The notes under the pieces: model-generated
The model's input: the letters and a program-made list of their open reading frames with translations, nothing else
Told to the model about the DNA's origin: nothing
Databases searched by the model: none
Shown here: positions 8,834 to 21,400 of the stretch, in pieces
Position numbering within the stretch: the stretch's first letter is position 1
How the letters are laid out: every line of letters begins with the position of its first letter
Program-made: the position numbers and the translations under genes
Assembly: GCF_900580865.1 (NCBI RefSeq)
Contig: NZ_UTBZ01000169.1
Span: 186,001 to 250,000, forward strand
Length of the DNA stretch: 64,000 bases
Reading direction: 5' to 3'
From: Pseudomonas viridiflava
GTDB taxonomy: Bacteria > Pseudomonadota > Gammaproteobacteria > Pseudomonadales > Pseudomonadaceae

Positions 8834-9092
8834 CTCTACATCCTTCCTAGCAAGGCAGTGGGATTCGGGCCGCTGTTGGCTTGTCCGTTTTGCTTGAGGT
8901 CAGACTAGGGAGGAGGGGGATATCGGTAAAATATTATTAAGCTGGGATGTGAAGATAAAATTCTGATGCAGGGCTGGGAAACCCTTGAAACACGGGGTTT
9001 GCAGAGAATCGGTTCGGGGTTGGCAGGTAAAAAAAACGGCTTGGCTAACGTGCAGTGGTGAGCAGAATCTTCCCCTCACCACTGCGCGGGTT

Positions 9093-9911
9093 TCAACGAT
9101 TCAGAAACGCCAGCAAATCTTCATTCAATGCCTGCGCATGGGTCACTGCAAAACCATGCGGCGCCCCGGCGTAAACCTTCAGTTCAGCGCCCTTGATCTG
9201 CGCCGCTGCCTGTTTGCCGGTGGTTTCGAAAGGCACGATCTGATCGCCGTCGCCATGGATCACCAAGGTTGGCACATCGATCTTGGCCATGTCCGGGCGG
9301 AAGTCGGTTTCCGAGAACGCCGTGACGCAATCCACCGTGCCTTTGAGCGAAGCCAGCAGGGCGATGTTGAGGGTTTGCGTGAGCACGCCATCCGAGACTT
9401 TCTGGCCTTGATTGGTGCCATAGAACGGTGCGGCGAAATCGGCGATGAACTGCGCACGATCCTGCAGCAAGCCGGCCTTGATGCCGTCGAATACAGATGT
9501 GTCGACGCCCTGCGGGAAATCGGCTTTTTTACCGAACAGCGGCGTCACCGCGCCCAACAGGACCAGACCGGCAACCCGCTCGCTGCCATGGCGGGCGATA
9601 TAGCGGCTGACGTCGCCGCCACCCATGGAAAAGCCCACCAGCGTCACGTCGCGCAGGTCTAGATGGTTGATCAGTTGCGCGATGTCATCGGCAAAAGTGT
9701 CGTAGTCATAACCGGTCCACGGTTGATCGGAACGGCCGAAACCACGGCGGTCGAAGGCAATCGTGCGATAGCCACGGCTGCTCAGGTATTCCATCTGGTA
9801 TTCCCACATGTCGGCATCCAGCGGCCAGCCGTGGCTGAACAGTACGGGCTTACCGCTGCCCCAATCCTTGAAGTAAATCTCGGTACCGTCTTGTGTGGTG
9901 AAGGTGCTCAT
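9093..9911 (-). CDS. Alpha/beta hydrolase (non-haem chloroperoxidase/arylesterase type)
   Basis: A 272-residue alpha/beta hydrolase. The catalytic triad is visible: S95 in GFSMGG, D223 in HGDGDQIVP and H252 in GAPHGF. The opening TTQDGTEIYFKDWGSGKPVLFSHGWP is typical of the cofactor-free haloperoxidase/perhydrolase group, which usually act as esterases. The start at 9911 is supported by homology and a GGAG ahead of it; an earlier in-frame ATG adds an unconserved tail. It is divergent from an HxlR regulator, a common arrangement in which the regulator represses the hydrolase. Confidence 0.9.
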   Translation of the reverse strand: MSTFTTQDGTEIYFKDWGSGKPVLFSHGWPLDADMWEYQMEYLSSRGYRTIAFDRRGFGRSDQPWTGYDYDTFADDIAQLINHLDLRDVTLVGFSMGGGDVSRYIARHGSERVAGLVLLGAVTPLFGKKADFPQGVDTSVFDGIKAGLLQDRAQFIADFAAPFYGTNQGQKVSDGVLTQTLNIALLASLKGTVDCVTAFSETDFRPDMAKIDVPTLVIHGDGDQIVPFETTGKQAAAQIKGAELKVYAGAPHGFAVTHAQALNEDLLAFLNR

Positions 9912-10032
9912 GGAAACTCCTGCTTCGGGGTTCAGTGCCGAAATGGCGGCATTCACTATCAGCGCAAAGCGATCCGGCTACTTGTATGCAGGTGCTGGTT
10001 TTGCGCCGGTTCAGCCATCGATCCGCTCTAGA

Positions 10033-10047
10033 GTTGTATGATGCAAC
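10033..10047. promoter_or_regulatory. Short inverted repeat upstream of HxlR gene
   Basis: GTTG-TATGATG-CAAC lies in the divergent promoter region about 45 bp before the HxlR gene. It could be an HxlR operator controlling both genes. The arms are only 4 bp, so this is a weak call. Confidence 0.25.
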
Positions 10048-10090
10048 CCAAAGCCGCGTGGCCGACTGATGAATCGAGGAGTACGTTCAA

Positions 10091-10540
10091 GTGAAGCGCA
10101 AAAGCCTGCAGGGCAACGCCTGTCCGGTCGCCCGGACGTTGGATCTGATCGGCGACTGGTGGTCGTTACTGATCATTCGTGACGCGCTGGATGGCATTCG
10201 GCGTTTCAATGACTTCCAGAAGAATCTCGATATAGCCAAGAACATGCTCAGCGCCCGGCTCAAGGCACTGGTGGAGCAGGGGATCCTGGAAACCTTCCCG
10301 GCCGCCGATGGCGGTGCCTATAAGGAATACGTGCTGACCGAGCGTGGCAAAGCCTTGCAGACCGTGATCGTCGCGCTGTCGCAGTGGGGCGGCGAGTTCA
10401 TGTACGCGCCGGGTGAGCCAGGTTCGGTGATGGTCGATGCACAAAACCGACAACCGATTCGCAAGCTGGTGTTGACGTCGGTCGATGGTCGCGCACTGGC
10501 GCCGGAGGACGTCGCGACGCGACTGGGTGTTGAACACTGA
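10091..10540 (+). CDS. HxlR-family transcriptional regulator
   Basis: A 149-residue winged-helix HxlR regulator: GNACPVARTLDLIGDWWSLLIIRDAL at the N-terminus carries the conserved Cys11, and the wing and recognition helix follow (residues about 40-75). The start codon is GTG at 10091, preceded by GAGGAG nine bases upstream. It differs clearly from the HxlR protein at 1289. The divergent alpha/beta hydrolase is its probable target. Effector unknown. Confidence 0.88.
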   Translation: MKRKSLQGNACPVARTLDLIGDWWSLLIIRDALDGIRRFNDFQKNLDIAKNMLSARLKALVEQGILETFPAADGGAYKEYVLTERGKALQTVIVALSQWGGEFMYAPGEPGSVMVDAQNRQPIRKLVLTSVDGRALAPEDVATRLGVEH

Positions 10541-10610
10541 AGGGCGATGCTGTTCAACCGAGTCATGTACATCTCTCGTTACAAAATCGACAAAAGGTCG
10601 AAACGATTGT

Positions 10611-10639
10611 TTGACGTCAAAATGGTGGCCATCTAATAT
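10611..10639 (+). promoter_or_regulatory. Sigma-70-type promoter of the CDI operon
   Basis: TTGACG (10611-10616) and TAATAT (10634-10639) are separated by exactly 17 bp and lie 43 bp before the tpsB/cdiB start. This is a near-consensus housekeeping promoter, suggesting substantial basal expression of the contact-dependent inhibition genes. Prediction from sequence only. Confidence 0.65.
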
Positions 10640-10682
10640 CGCGCCACTATTTTGATGTCACTTTCGTCTCGAGGGATCGAAC

Positions 10683-12389
10683 ATGTCCTCACCCGCCCTC
10701 GTGGCGAGGTTGTGCCTGGCTTTGCTATGCCTGTCTCCACTTCAGATTGCCGTTGCTGCCCCTACACCCGGTGACACCGACCTTATCCGTGACCGCCAGA
10801 ATCGTCTGCTCGAAGAGCAGCAGCGGCGCCTCGAAGAACTCAAGGATCTGCCCGGCAAGGACGTCAAGCCTGCGCAACCGGCTGCCCCGACCGATACCCG
10901 CTGTTTCCCGATCAAAGACATCCAGCTCAAGGGTGCCGATAGCCTGTCGGACGGCGAAAAAAACCGTCTGCTCAAACCCTACATCGGCGAGTGCCTCGGC
11001 GTGCCCCAGCTCAACGAGCTGCTCAAAGTCATCACCGATCACTACATCGAGAAAGGCCTGGTCACCAGCCGCGCCTACCTGCCACAGCAGGATCTGTCCA
11101 GCGGGCACCTGCAAGTGCTGGTGGTCGAAGGCAAGCTCGAAGGCATGAAAGGCGCGGAAAACAGTCAGCTCTCGGAGCGTGAACTGGCCATGGCATTTCC
11201 CGGTAAAACCGGTGAACTGGTCAACCTGCGCGAGATCGAGCAAATGGTCGATCAGCTCAACCGCCTGCCATCCAATCAGGCAAAAATGGAGCTCGCGCCC
11301 GGCCAAAATGTCGGCGGCAGCGAAGTGCTGGTCACCAACACCCCGCAAAAACCATGGCGAGTCGGGCTGTCACGCAACAACGACGGCCAGCGCAGCACCG
11401 GCGAACAGCAATGGGGCACCACGTTTGACTGGGACAGCCCGCTTGGCCTGGCCGATCAGTTGAGCCTGCGTGGCGGTCACGATGCGATGACCGATCATCA
11501 GCACACCTCGCGTAACGCCATGCTCAATTACAGCTTGCCGTGGGGCTGGTGGACGTTCAGCTACACCTACAGCCAGAGCGAATACCGCTCGCAAATCGCC
11601 GCCAACCTCTACAACTTCAAGCAGACCGGCGACAGCGAAAACCATCAGTTGCGCGCCGAGCGGGTGATCCACCGCGACGCCGTCAGCAAGACCTCGCTCA
11701 GCGCTGGCCTGTCGTACCTGCGTACCAACAACTTCATCGAAGACAGCAAACTCAAGCTGAGCAGCAACCGCATCAGCGAAGCGCAGTTCGGCTTCAACCA
11801 CGGCCGTCGCGTGGGCAGTGCCTTCGTCAACTTTGACGCCGGCATGCAAGAAGGCATTGGCGCCTTCGATGCGCAGGGCAGTCACGATCCTGGCCCCGGC
11901 GAGCCGAATGCCCGCTACCGCAAATACACCGCCACCCTGAGCTACTTGCAGCCGTTCAAGCTGTGGGGCGAGTCGTTCAGCTTCAGCAGCCTGATGACCG
12001 GTCAGCGCAGTGAAGACGTGCTGTTCAGCCCGCAACGCACCAGCCTTGGCGGCTCGTCGTCGATTCGTGGTTACAAGGATCAATCACTGTCCGGTGACAG
12101 CGGTGGTTACTGGCGCAATGACCTGCGCTGGACGCGTCCGGTGACCATCGAATGGCTGCAACCAGTGTTCGCTGAATACGGCACAAGCCTCGGTTACGAC
12201 CAGGGTGTGATCCGGAACGGTCGCTACAACGGCGATCAGCACGGGCGCATGTCGAGCAATTCGCTGGATCTGTTTGCCCGTGGCAAATACCTGTCAGCCG
12301 GGGTGACGTTTGCCCATTCCCTGGAACGCCCGGATGCGCTGACCGAGCGTGAAGCACCGATCTACTTCCGCCTGGATTTCTTCCTCTAA
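10683..12389 (+). CDS. cdiB: TpsB/CdiB outer-membrane secretion pore (ShlB/FhaC/HecB family)
   Basis: A 568-residue outer-membrane transporter that exports the neighbouring giant exoprotein. It has a signal peptide (about residues 1-26, ending AVA/A), an alpha-helical Gln/Glu/Arg-rich linker, POTRA domains (about residues 75-230, including CFPIKDIQLKGAD and YLPQQDLSSGHLQVLVVEGKLEG), and a C-terminal 16-strand-type barrel with the conserved TSLGGSSSIRGYKDQSLSGDSG motif. The length is normal for the family. The gap to cdiA is 24 bp, so the pair is one operon, and specificity should be for the TPS domain of that partner. Confidence 0.95.
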   Translation: MSSPALVARLCLALLCLSPLQIAVAAPTPGDTDLIRDRQNRLLEEQQRRLEELKDLPGKDVKPAQPAAPTDTRCFPIKDIQLKGADSLSDGEKNRLLKPYIGECLGVPQLNELLKVITDHYIEKGLVTSRAYLPQQDLSSGHLQVLVVEGKLEGMKGAENSQLSERELAMAFPGKTGELVNLREIEQMVDQLNRLPSNQAKMELAPGQNVGGSEVLVTNTPQKPWRVGLSRNNDGQRSTGEQQWGTTFDWDSPLGLADQLSLRGGHDAMTDHQHTSRNAMLNYSLPWGWWTFSYTYSQSEYRSQIAANLYNFKQTGDSENHQLRAERVIHRDAVSKTSLSAGLSYLRTNNFIEDSKLKLSSNRISEAQFGFNHGRRVGSAFVNFDAGMQEGIGAFDAQGSHDPGPGEPNARYRKYTATLSYLQPFKLWGESFSFSSLMTGQRSEDVLFSPQRTSLGGSSSIRGYKDQSLSGDSGGYWRNDLRWTRPVTIEWLQPVFAEYGTSLGYDQGVIRNGRYNGDQHGRMSSNSLDLFARGKYLSAGVTFAHSLERPDALTEREAPIYFRLDFFL

Positions 12390-12413
12390 TACCGCCCGCC
12401 CCGAGATTCTGAA

Positions 12414-15400
12414 ATGAACATCCGTCAACCGGCCTTTCTGGCCGGTCAGCCTGCTGCTGCCGAAAAAAACCACGAACACTTCCTCGGCATGCCCAAGCGC
12501 GGGCTGGCATTTCTCCTGGCCAACGTCATGTTCTGGCAACCGATGTGGGCGCAGGCCGACGGCATCGTGGTGGCCAACCCGAACACCTCGCTGGATCGCG
12601 CCGGCAATGGCGTGCCGATCATCAATATCGCCACGCCCAATGCCAGCGGGCTGTCGCATAACCAGTTTCACGATTACAACGTCAGTGCGCAGGGCGTAAT
12701 CCTCAACAACGTCACGGCACGTACAGAGCAGTCGCAACTGGGCGGGATCATTCTCGGTAACCCGAACCTGCGCGGTGCGGCGGCACAAACCATCCTCAAC
12801 GAAGTCAACGGCGGCAGCCCGAGTCAGCTGCGCGGTTATACCGAAGTGGCGGGGCAATCGGCGCGAGTGATCGTCGCCAACCCTTACGGCATCACCTGCA
12901 ACGGTTGCGGGTTCATCAATGCGCCACGCGTGACGTTGACCACCGGTAAACCGGTGCTCGACGACGGTCGGCTCGATCACTTTCAGGTTGATCAGGGCAG
13001 TGTTGCCATCGATGGCGTCGGTCTCGATGCGAGCAATGTCGACAGCTTTGAAATCATCACCCGCAGTGCGCAGATCAACGCGCAGATTCACGCCAAACGC
13101 CTGAACATCACCACCGGGCGCAACGACGTCAACGCCGATACCCTCAACGCCACCGCGCGCGCCGACGATGGCAGCGCCAAACCGCAGCTGGCCATCGACT
13201 CTTCGGCACTCGGGGGCATGTATGCCGGGGCAATCAAACTGGTCGGTACCGAGGCGGGTGTCGGCGTGAAACTGGCAGGTGAACTGGCGGCCAGCGCCGG
13301 TGATATCCAGATCGACGCCAACGGTCAATTGAGCATGGCCAACGTCACCGCCAGCAATGCCGTCGACATCAAGGCGAAAAGTCTTGATGCCCAAGGACCC
13401 GTTTATGCCGGCACGCAACTGTCGGTGCAGACCGCCGAACAACTGGTCAACCGCCAAAGTCTGGCTGCACGCGATAACGTGCGCCTGAGCAGTGGCGGCC
13501 AGTTGACCAACAATGGCGTGATCGAAGCCGGGGTGAATGCCGACAACACACGCAACAGCACCGGTGACCTGTCGATCAACGGCGCCGCTGTGAGTAACAC
13601 CGGAAGCCTGTTGGCCAGTCGTTCACTGAACACTGCAGCTGCCGGGTTGATCGATAATCAGGGCGGCGTCATTCAGGCTAAAAATGTCAGTCTCAGCGCT
13701 GCGCGGCTGGTCAACCAAGGTGCCGCCGCACGTATTTATGGTGAGACCCTCCTGGCCTTCAGCGCCCCGGCCATCGTCAATCTCGACGGCCTGATCCGCT
13801 TTGCCGATGGGCAGGCGGCGACGCTGTCGGTCGACAGTCTCGACAACCGTCAGGGCCGTATCGAACTGGCCGGTGGCAGTCTTGAACTGAATGCCCGCGA
13901 GCTGCAGAACGCCGATGGCAAAATCATTGCCGGGCACCTGGATATCGATGCTCAACAGCTCGACAACAGCCGAGGCCTGATTGGCTCGAGCCAGAGCGAC
14001 GCTAATGTTGTCGCTCGTGAACGCCTGGATAACAGCAAAGGCAAGATTCAGGCGAAAACCACGTTGGCAGTGTCCGGAGGCGAATTGCTCAATCGGGGCG
14101 GTACGCTGGCGGCTGACCAAATCAAAGTCACGGCGGCGCGCCTCGATAACAGCACCAAGGGTGTGATCAGTGCTGAAAACGGCGCTGCCGAGCTGGCGTT
14201 GGCGCAGGATCTGGATAACCACGATGGCAAGGTACAGACCTCGACTCACCTGAAGGTCGCCGCCCAAAGCATCAACAACGGCAAGGGCAGTCTCACGGGT
14301 AAAACCCTTGAGGTGACCAGCCGTGGCGCGCTCGACAATACTCAGGGAGCGATTTCGTCCGCTGACACTGTGATCACCAGCGCAGACATGGACAACAGCC
14401 AGGGTCTGATTCAAGGCAACGATCGCCTCAAACTGACCGCACAGGATTTGGAAAACTCGGGTGGCAAGCTGCTGGGCGGTGAACTCGATGCAAGTTTGAC
14501 CAATCTCACAGGCAACAACGACGGCACCATCAGCGCAGAAAACGGCAAGCTTTCGCTGACGGTTCAGCGGCACCTGAACAACGCCTTGGGCCAACTGCAA
14601 GCCAGCCAAGGTGACGTGGATATTTACACCGGTTCGTTCGATAACCGGGGCGGTGTTGTCGGCGCACAGCAGTTGTTGGTGATGGCCAAGGAAGGACATG
14701 TCGACAACCGTGGCGGGCGCATGATCAGTGATGGTCTGAACCTGCACGCCGCCAGCCTTGATAACAGTGGCAACGGGCTGTTGGCTGCGGGTGATGACGG
14801 GGCTCGGCTGATCCTCAAACAGACCGCTCCCGGCCAGTCACGACTGCTCAACAACAATGGCCGTATCCAGAGTGATGCCGGTCTGCACATCGAAAGTGAT
14901 GTCGTCGACAACAGCGCCGGCGTCCTGCTCGGCAAAACCATCGACGTGACCGCCACCCAACTGAGCAACAACGATAAGGGTGGCATCGTCGGCAATGGCG
15001 GCGATGTTGCAGTGACCATCTACGGTGTCTTCAGCAACGTGACCGGTGTGGTTGATGCCGGTGAACAACGCTTGCTGCTCGAGCAATTCACTGCGCTGGA
15101 CAATCGAGGCGGAACCCTGCGCGGCAAGGGTCTGGACATCACCGGCACCTCGATAAACAACAACGATGCCGGCCAGATCGTCGCTGGTAATGGCGGCCTG
15201 AAGATCACTGGCAAGACCCTCATGAACCAGCAGGGTGTGATTCTTGCCAACGGCAGTCACGCGGAACTGGCACTCGGTAGCGGCACCTTGCAGAACCAGG
15301 GGGGAACGCTGCAAGCCGACTCTTTGGAAATCACCAGCGCCGACCTCGACAACAGTGCAGTCAACGCTAAGGCCGGTTTGATCTCCAGTCTGATCGATGA

Positions 15401-18400
15401 CCTGACGCTGACCGTGACACACCTGACCAACCGTGCCGGCAAGCTGTTCGGCAAAGATCAACTGATCTTCAGCGGCACTAGCCTGGATAACACTGGCGGC
15501 GAGATCAGTGGCAATCAACTGGGCCTCGAAGCGGTCGGGCAGATTCTCAATCAGGGCGGCCTGATCGAGTCGGCGACCAGCCTGAAACTCACCGCCGGCG
15601 GATTGGATAACAGCGCCAGTGGCCAGATCCGTGCACTCGGTGGTACCTCCAGTCAGATCAAACTGAGCGGCAACCTCAACAACCAGAGCGGCGTGATCGA
15701 AATCGGCAGCCAGGACCTGGTGCTGTCTGGTGCTCAGCTCAACAACCTCAGCGGCAGTGTGCGCCACGCGGCGCAGGGCTTGTTCGATCTGGACCTGACT
15801 AATCTGACCGGCACGCAAGGCAGCCTCACGGGTCTGGGCAAAGGCTTGTGGGATGTCGGCTCGGTCAACGGCGTCGGCACCTGGCAACTCAACGGCGGCC
15901 TGACCTACACCAGCGCGCAGGATCTGAGCCTCAACGCCGGCGACCGCATCGCCAGTGCTTCGACGCTGAACCTCAATGTCGTCAACCTGAGCAACGCCGG
16001 GCAACTGGCCAGTGATGGTGATCTGACGCTGAACCTTGGCGGCAATCTGCTCAACAGCGGCAAAGTTTCGGCGCAGCAGAAACTCACGATCAACGCCAAC
16101 GACGTGATTCAACAGGACGGCCGGCTGGTCAGCGGTGGCGATACCGCGATGACCTTGCGCGGCACGCTGGACAACCTCGGTAGACTGATCGCCAACCAGA
16201 ACCTGACGGTGACCGCTGCCCAGATCAACAACAAAGGCACCCTGGGTGCTCAGGGCAATCTCGAATTCAACGTTACCAACGGCATCTCCAACAGTGCCGA
16301 TACGCTGCTGTTCAGCGGCGGCACAATGAAGCTGCACAGCAACAGCCTGAACAACTATTACGGCGATATTTACAGCCGTGGCAATCTGTCGTTCGACGCT
16401 GTGGGCGGTGGTCGTGCAGCAGTATTCAGCAACTTGTCGGGGACGATTGAGGGTGAGGGGGATATCGACATCAATGCGGTGTCGGTGGAGAACGCCAAGT
16501 CGGTTTTCGAAATGACGCAGGGCGGCAGTTCCGGCTCCATCAGATGGATTTGCGGGCAGCACTGCGGTGGCCACGATGGCTGGAAAAAAGGCACGATCAT
16601 CATTGATCGGACCTATAACGATGTGGTCCTCAAAGACTCGACTGCATCGCGCTTCGTCGCCGGCAAAAACCTGACGATTCATGCCAGCGGCGTCGAAAAC
16701 CGCTACAGCATGATGGCAGCCAACGGCAATCTCACGGTAACGGCCGACCGCTTGCTAAACCTAGGCGCGGAATCGCGCTCTGGCGCTTCGACAGAAACGA
16801 TCGGCACGCCAGGCAGGATCGACAATAGCTTGTGGGATCGGATGGAGTTCGTCGAAGTCCCGGCGTTCAACGCGCAGACACAGCAGGGGAATTTCGATGA
16901 GGCACGCTTCAACGAGTTGGTCGAGGTTACCAATGACAGTCGCTTCTCTCACCCTGAGAACGTAAAAATAAACTGGTCTCCCAATGGCAACACCTTGTAT
17001 CCAGCCACGCTTCAGGCGGGAGGAACGGTAAGCCTTAACGTCACCGACTCCATCCAGAACGGCAAGCTCTACAACAATACCTACGATCAACTCAGCGGAA
17101 ATCTGGACAGCGAAAAAGCCACCGGTGTGGGTGTCGTCGACATCAATCTGGGCAAACGCAGCAGCGCCGCCAGCGTTCAGGTCGCCAAGGACGTCACTCG
17201 TATCGAAAAGGTGGATGCGGATGGCGTGAAGCAGATCAGCTTCGTCCCGGTTGATTTCCGCGGGGTGCCGTTTGCTGCCGTGGATCCCACCGCGTCTTCG
17301 ACTTTCAGGCTTCCGAAAGGCCCGTACGGCATGTTCGTGCAGAGCCAGAATCCACAAAGTCGGTATCTGATCGAAACAAACCCGGAGCTCACCCAGACCG
17401 CGCTATTCATGAGTTCCGACTACCTGCTCGGCAAACTCGATTTCAGCGCCGATGAAGCCGCACGCCGCCTCGGCGACGGGCGCTACGAATCGCGTTTGAT
17501 CAGCGATGCCGTGTTGGCTCAGACCGGCCAGCGTTTTCTGGCCGGCGGCTTGAACAACGATTACGAGCAATTCCGTTACCTGATGGATAACGCGCTCGCC
17601 AGTAAAAATGAGCTGAATCTGGCGGTGGGAGTCACCCTGACATCCGAGCAGGTGGCGGCGCTGACGCATGACATCGTCTGGATGGAAGAACGTGTCGTCG
17701 ACGGTCAGAAAGTACTCGTGCCAGTGCTTTATCTGGCTCAGGCCGAATCCCGTAACGTGCGAGGCGGTAGCCTGATTCAGGGGCGTGATCTGGAAATGAT
17801 CACCGGCAACGACCTGGTCAACGTCGGCACTTTGCGTGCCACCAACAACCTTTCGGCTGACGTTAAAGGCAGCCTTTATAACGGTGGCCTGGCCGAGGCC
17901 AACGAACGCCTGAGCGTGATGGCCACCGACAGCATCCGCAATGCGCTGGCCGGTGATATTCGCGGTAATCAGGTCAGCCTGAGCACCCTCAAGGGTGACA
18001 TCGTCAACGACCGAACCGCTGTGACTTACAGCCCAGGGCAGGGGTTGCTCACTTCAACTGACGACGGCGGCAGCGTTAGCGCCCGCGATACGCTGAGCAT
18101 CAAGTCCGGCCGTGACTTGACCAACTCCGGCACGATCACCAGCGGCGCCGATGCAAACTTGAGCGCGACTCGCGACATCAATTTGCTGGCGGTCCAGGAC
18201 GTCAACGAGATCCACAAAATCGAGAACGGCGGGCATCGCTCAACCGTCACCACAACGGTGGAAAATCTAGCGTCCAGCGTGAGGAGCGGCGGCAACCTGA
18301 AGCTTGATGCCGGTCGTGACATCAACGTCGTCGCCAGTACTGCTGAGGCCAAAGGCGATCTGCTTGCCGACGCGAAACAAGACTTGAACATGGCTTCGGC

Positions 18401-21400
18401 GAGTGACGAACACAACGTCGAGACCAACAACAAAAAAGGTAAGAAACGCGTCCACGAAGAAGATAACCACACCGTCCAGAAAGCCGCTGAATTCATCGCC
18501 GGCGGCGACGTGAAAACCTCTTCCGGCCGCGACACCACGCTGGTCGCGAGCAAGATCAGCGCGGGTAACGAAGCTTACGTATATGCGGGTAACAACCTGA
18601 ACCTGCTGGCCGCGCAGAACAAGGACTACACCCTGTATGACATGAAGGAGAAGGGTGGTTTCGGCAGCCTGAAACTCAAGCGCGACGAAGTCACCCAGAT
18701 CACCCACGTCGGTAGCGAAATCAACACCGGTGGCAACCTCTCGCTCGTCAGCAAGGGTGATCAGCTTTATCAGGTGGCAAAGCTCGACAGCGGCAAGGAC
18801 ATTGTTCTCGACAGCGGCGGCTCCATCACCTTTGAAGGGGTGAAGGATCTGCGTGATGAGAGCCATACCAAGACCAACAACAACGCCGGGTGGGTATCAG
18901 CCAAAGGCCGCGGCAACACTGATGAGACCTTGCGCCAGACCCAGATGATTGCCAAAGGCAACATCGTGATCAAGGCCGTTGATGGGCTGAAGATTGATAT
19001 CAAGGATGTCAATCAGGAGTCCGTGAGCCAGACGATCGACGCGATGGTCAAGGCCGATCCGCAACTGGCGTGGTTGAAGGATGCCGAGGCGCGGGGGGAT
19101 GTTGACTGGCGGCGCGTGAAGGAGATTCACGAGTCGTTCAAGTATGAGAACTCGGGGGTTGGTCCGGCGGCACAAATCGCTATTGCGATCATGATGTCAT
19201 TCGTGATGGGGCCGGGTGGATTGGCTCTGGTCAGCGGCGGTGCTGGCGGTGTAATTGCCACCTCTCTGGCTACCACCGCCGTGACCAGCACCATCAACAA
19301 CAAGGGCAACCTCGGAGCTGCGTTCAAAGAAACGTTCAGCGCTGACAGCCTCAAGAGCGCGGCCATCGCCGGCTTCACGGCCGGCGTACTGAACTATGCA
19401 GACGCGAATTGGTTTGCGGGCGGAACCAGCAAAACAGCAAATATCCTGACCAGCAGTAACTTTACCGACGTCGCCATCCGCACGACCGGCCGGGCGATCA
19501 TTTCCAGCGGTATCTCTACCACTATTGGTGGAGGTAGCTTTGGTGACAATTTCGGAGCGGCGTTGCTGGGTGAGGCGAGCAGTGTCGCCATGGCGACCGG
19601 GTTCAACTTTGTTGGCGATAAAACAATCAAATTCCCGGAAGGCGGCGTAGTAAAAGTTGTCGCACATGCGCTGATGGGGGGCTTGCTTTCCGAAGCGATG
19701 GGTGGGGATTTTGCTACCGGTGCGGCAGCTGCCGGATTGAACGAAGCGGCGATGAATGTCCTTGTGAAGTTCGCTGGTGGCAACGATCAGTTGCACTTGA
19801 TGATGTCGCAGCTAACCGGACTCGTTGCTGCCGCAGCGGTGGATGGTGATCTCCAGCAAGGTGCAAATATTGCGAGGAATGCCACTCAGTACAACTGGTT
19901 GCTACATAGAGAAGTTGTAGCTGCGGACAAAGCGCGTGCAGCTTGTGGATCGGGAGAGGGGGCTCAAGCGTGCCGGGACAATATCACCCGGGCGGTAGCC
20001 GCATTGGATGGCGAAAGACAGCGTGAAATGGAGGAGTTTGGGCGTAAGATCCAGCTACAAGCACTACAAGAAGGGTGGACGCGCGAGCAATACAATGCAG
20101 CCATGGCGAGTTATTTTTCCGGCATTGACCCAAGGGAGCTTACAACTGTTTACCCTCCGTCGATGGATCCGGGGTTTCTGGCCAGAGAAGCGGGGATTGG
20201 CGTTGGTAACAATGCTGTTGCTCTGCCAGGTGAGGCAGTTAAGGCAGCGGAATCGATCTGGAAGGCAGTGTCATCACCTTTAGACACGATTGGTGCAATC
20301 GCTGGGGGCATAGGTGGGTTAGCGGTGGGGTTCAAAGACTGGATTACCAGTCCGATCCCGTCGCATACGCTGGAAAAACAGTTTGATAAAGTAGCGACCG
20401 CGTCCGCCCAAGAGTTGGGCGGTATGGCTTTCGATGCGGCCACCGGGCTTGTCACCGCCTATATTGGGGGCAGAGCCGTTGAGTGGGTTGGTGGGAAGTG
20501 GGTTAGTGCAAAAGGTACAGCGGGAACCCCAGTAACGAAGGGGCCTTGCTGCTTTGCTGCGGGTACGAAAGTTTCTACACCGCAAGGCGACCGCGTTATT
20601 GAGTCGCTCAAGGTGGGAGATGTTGTCTGGAGCAAGCCTGAGAAAGGGGGCAAGCCGTTCGCTGCCGCCATTCTGGCAACGCATCAGCGTTCGGATCAGC
20701 CGATCTACCGCCTCAAGCTCAAAAGTGTTCGTGGCGCTGGCGCAGTGGAAGGCGAAACCCTGCTGGTTACGCCGAGCCACCCCTTCTATGTACCCGCCAA
20801 ACGTGATTTCATTCCTGTCAAAGATCTGGAACCGGGTGATCTGCTGCAGTCACTGGCTGATGGCGACACCGAAAACACCTCGTCCGAAGTCGAATCGCTT
20901 GAGCTGTACCTGCCCGAGGGCAAAACATACAATCTGACGGTCGATGTGGGGCATACGTTCTACGTTGGCGAGCTCAAGACCTGGGTACACAACACTGGGC
21001 CTTGTGATTTGCCTCCGGATTATTTTGCGGGTGGTGCAAAAGTAAGTGCTGATTTCCCTGAGGGGCTGAGTTTTAATCCCAATATCAAGAGCCACCTCAG
21101 CAGTTTTGATGGCTTTACGCAGAAGAACGGGATTAGCGGTACCCATAACTTGGATGCTTTCAATCAGGCGGCGGCTACAAATGGGTTGAAGATACTCAGC
21201 GAAACACCAACTTCCGTCGCTGGAGTTACTACTGTCAGATATCAAATACCTGCATATGATCGGGCCGGGAATATTGTTGGTTTCAAAGACAAGGTCTTCC
21301 CGAAAACTGTTTATGACCCGAAAATATTTGCCGATCAGAAAATACTTGATCTAGGGCAGCAGGCCGCAGCCAGTGGCTATAAGGAAGCGTTATCTAAAGG

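Noticed and set aside
13623..16682. Long open frames on the - strand opposite cdiA (up to 614 codons)
   Set aside because: They are the antisense of the repetitive, GC-rich cdiA body, lack ribosome-binding sites and show no domain pattern; the repeat bias of cdiA keeps the frames open.
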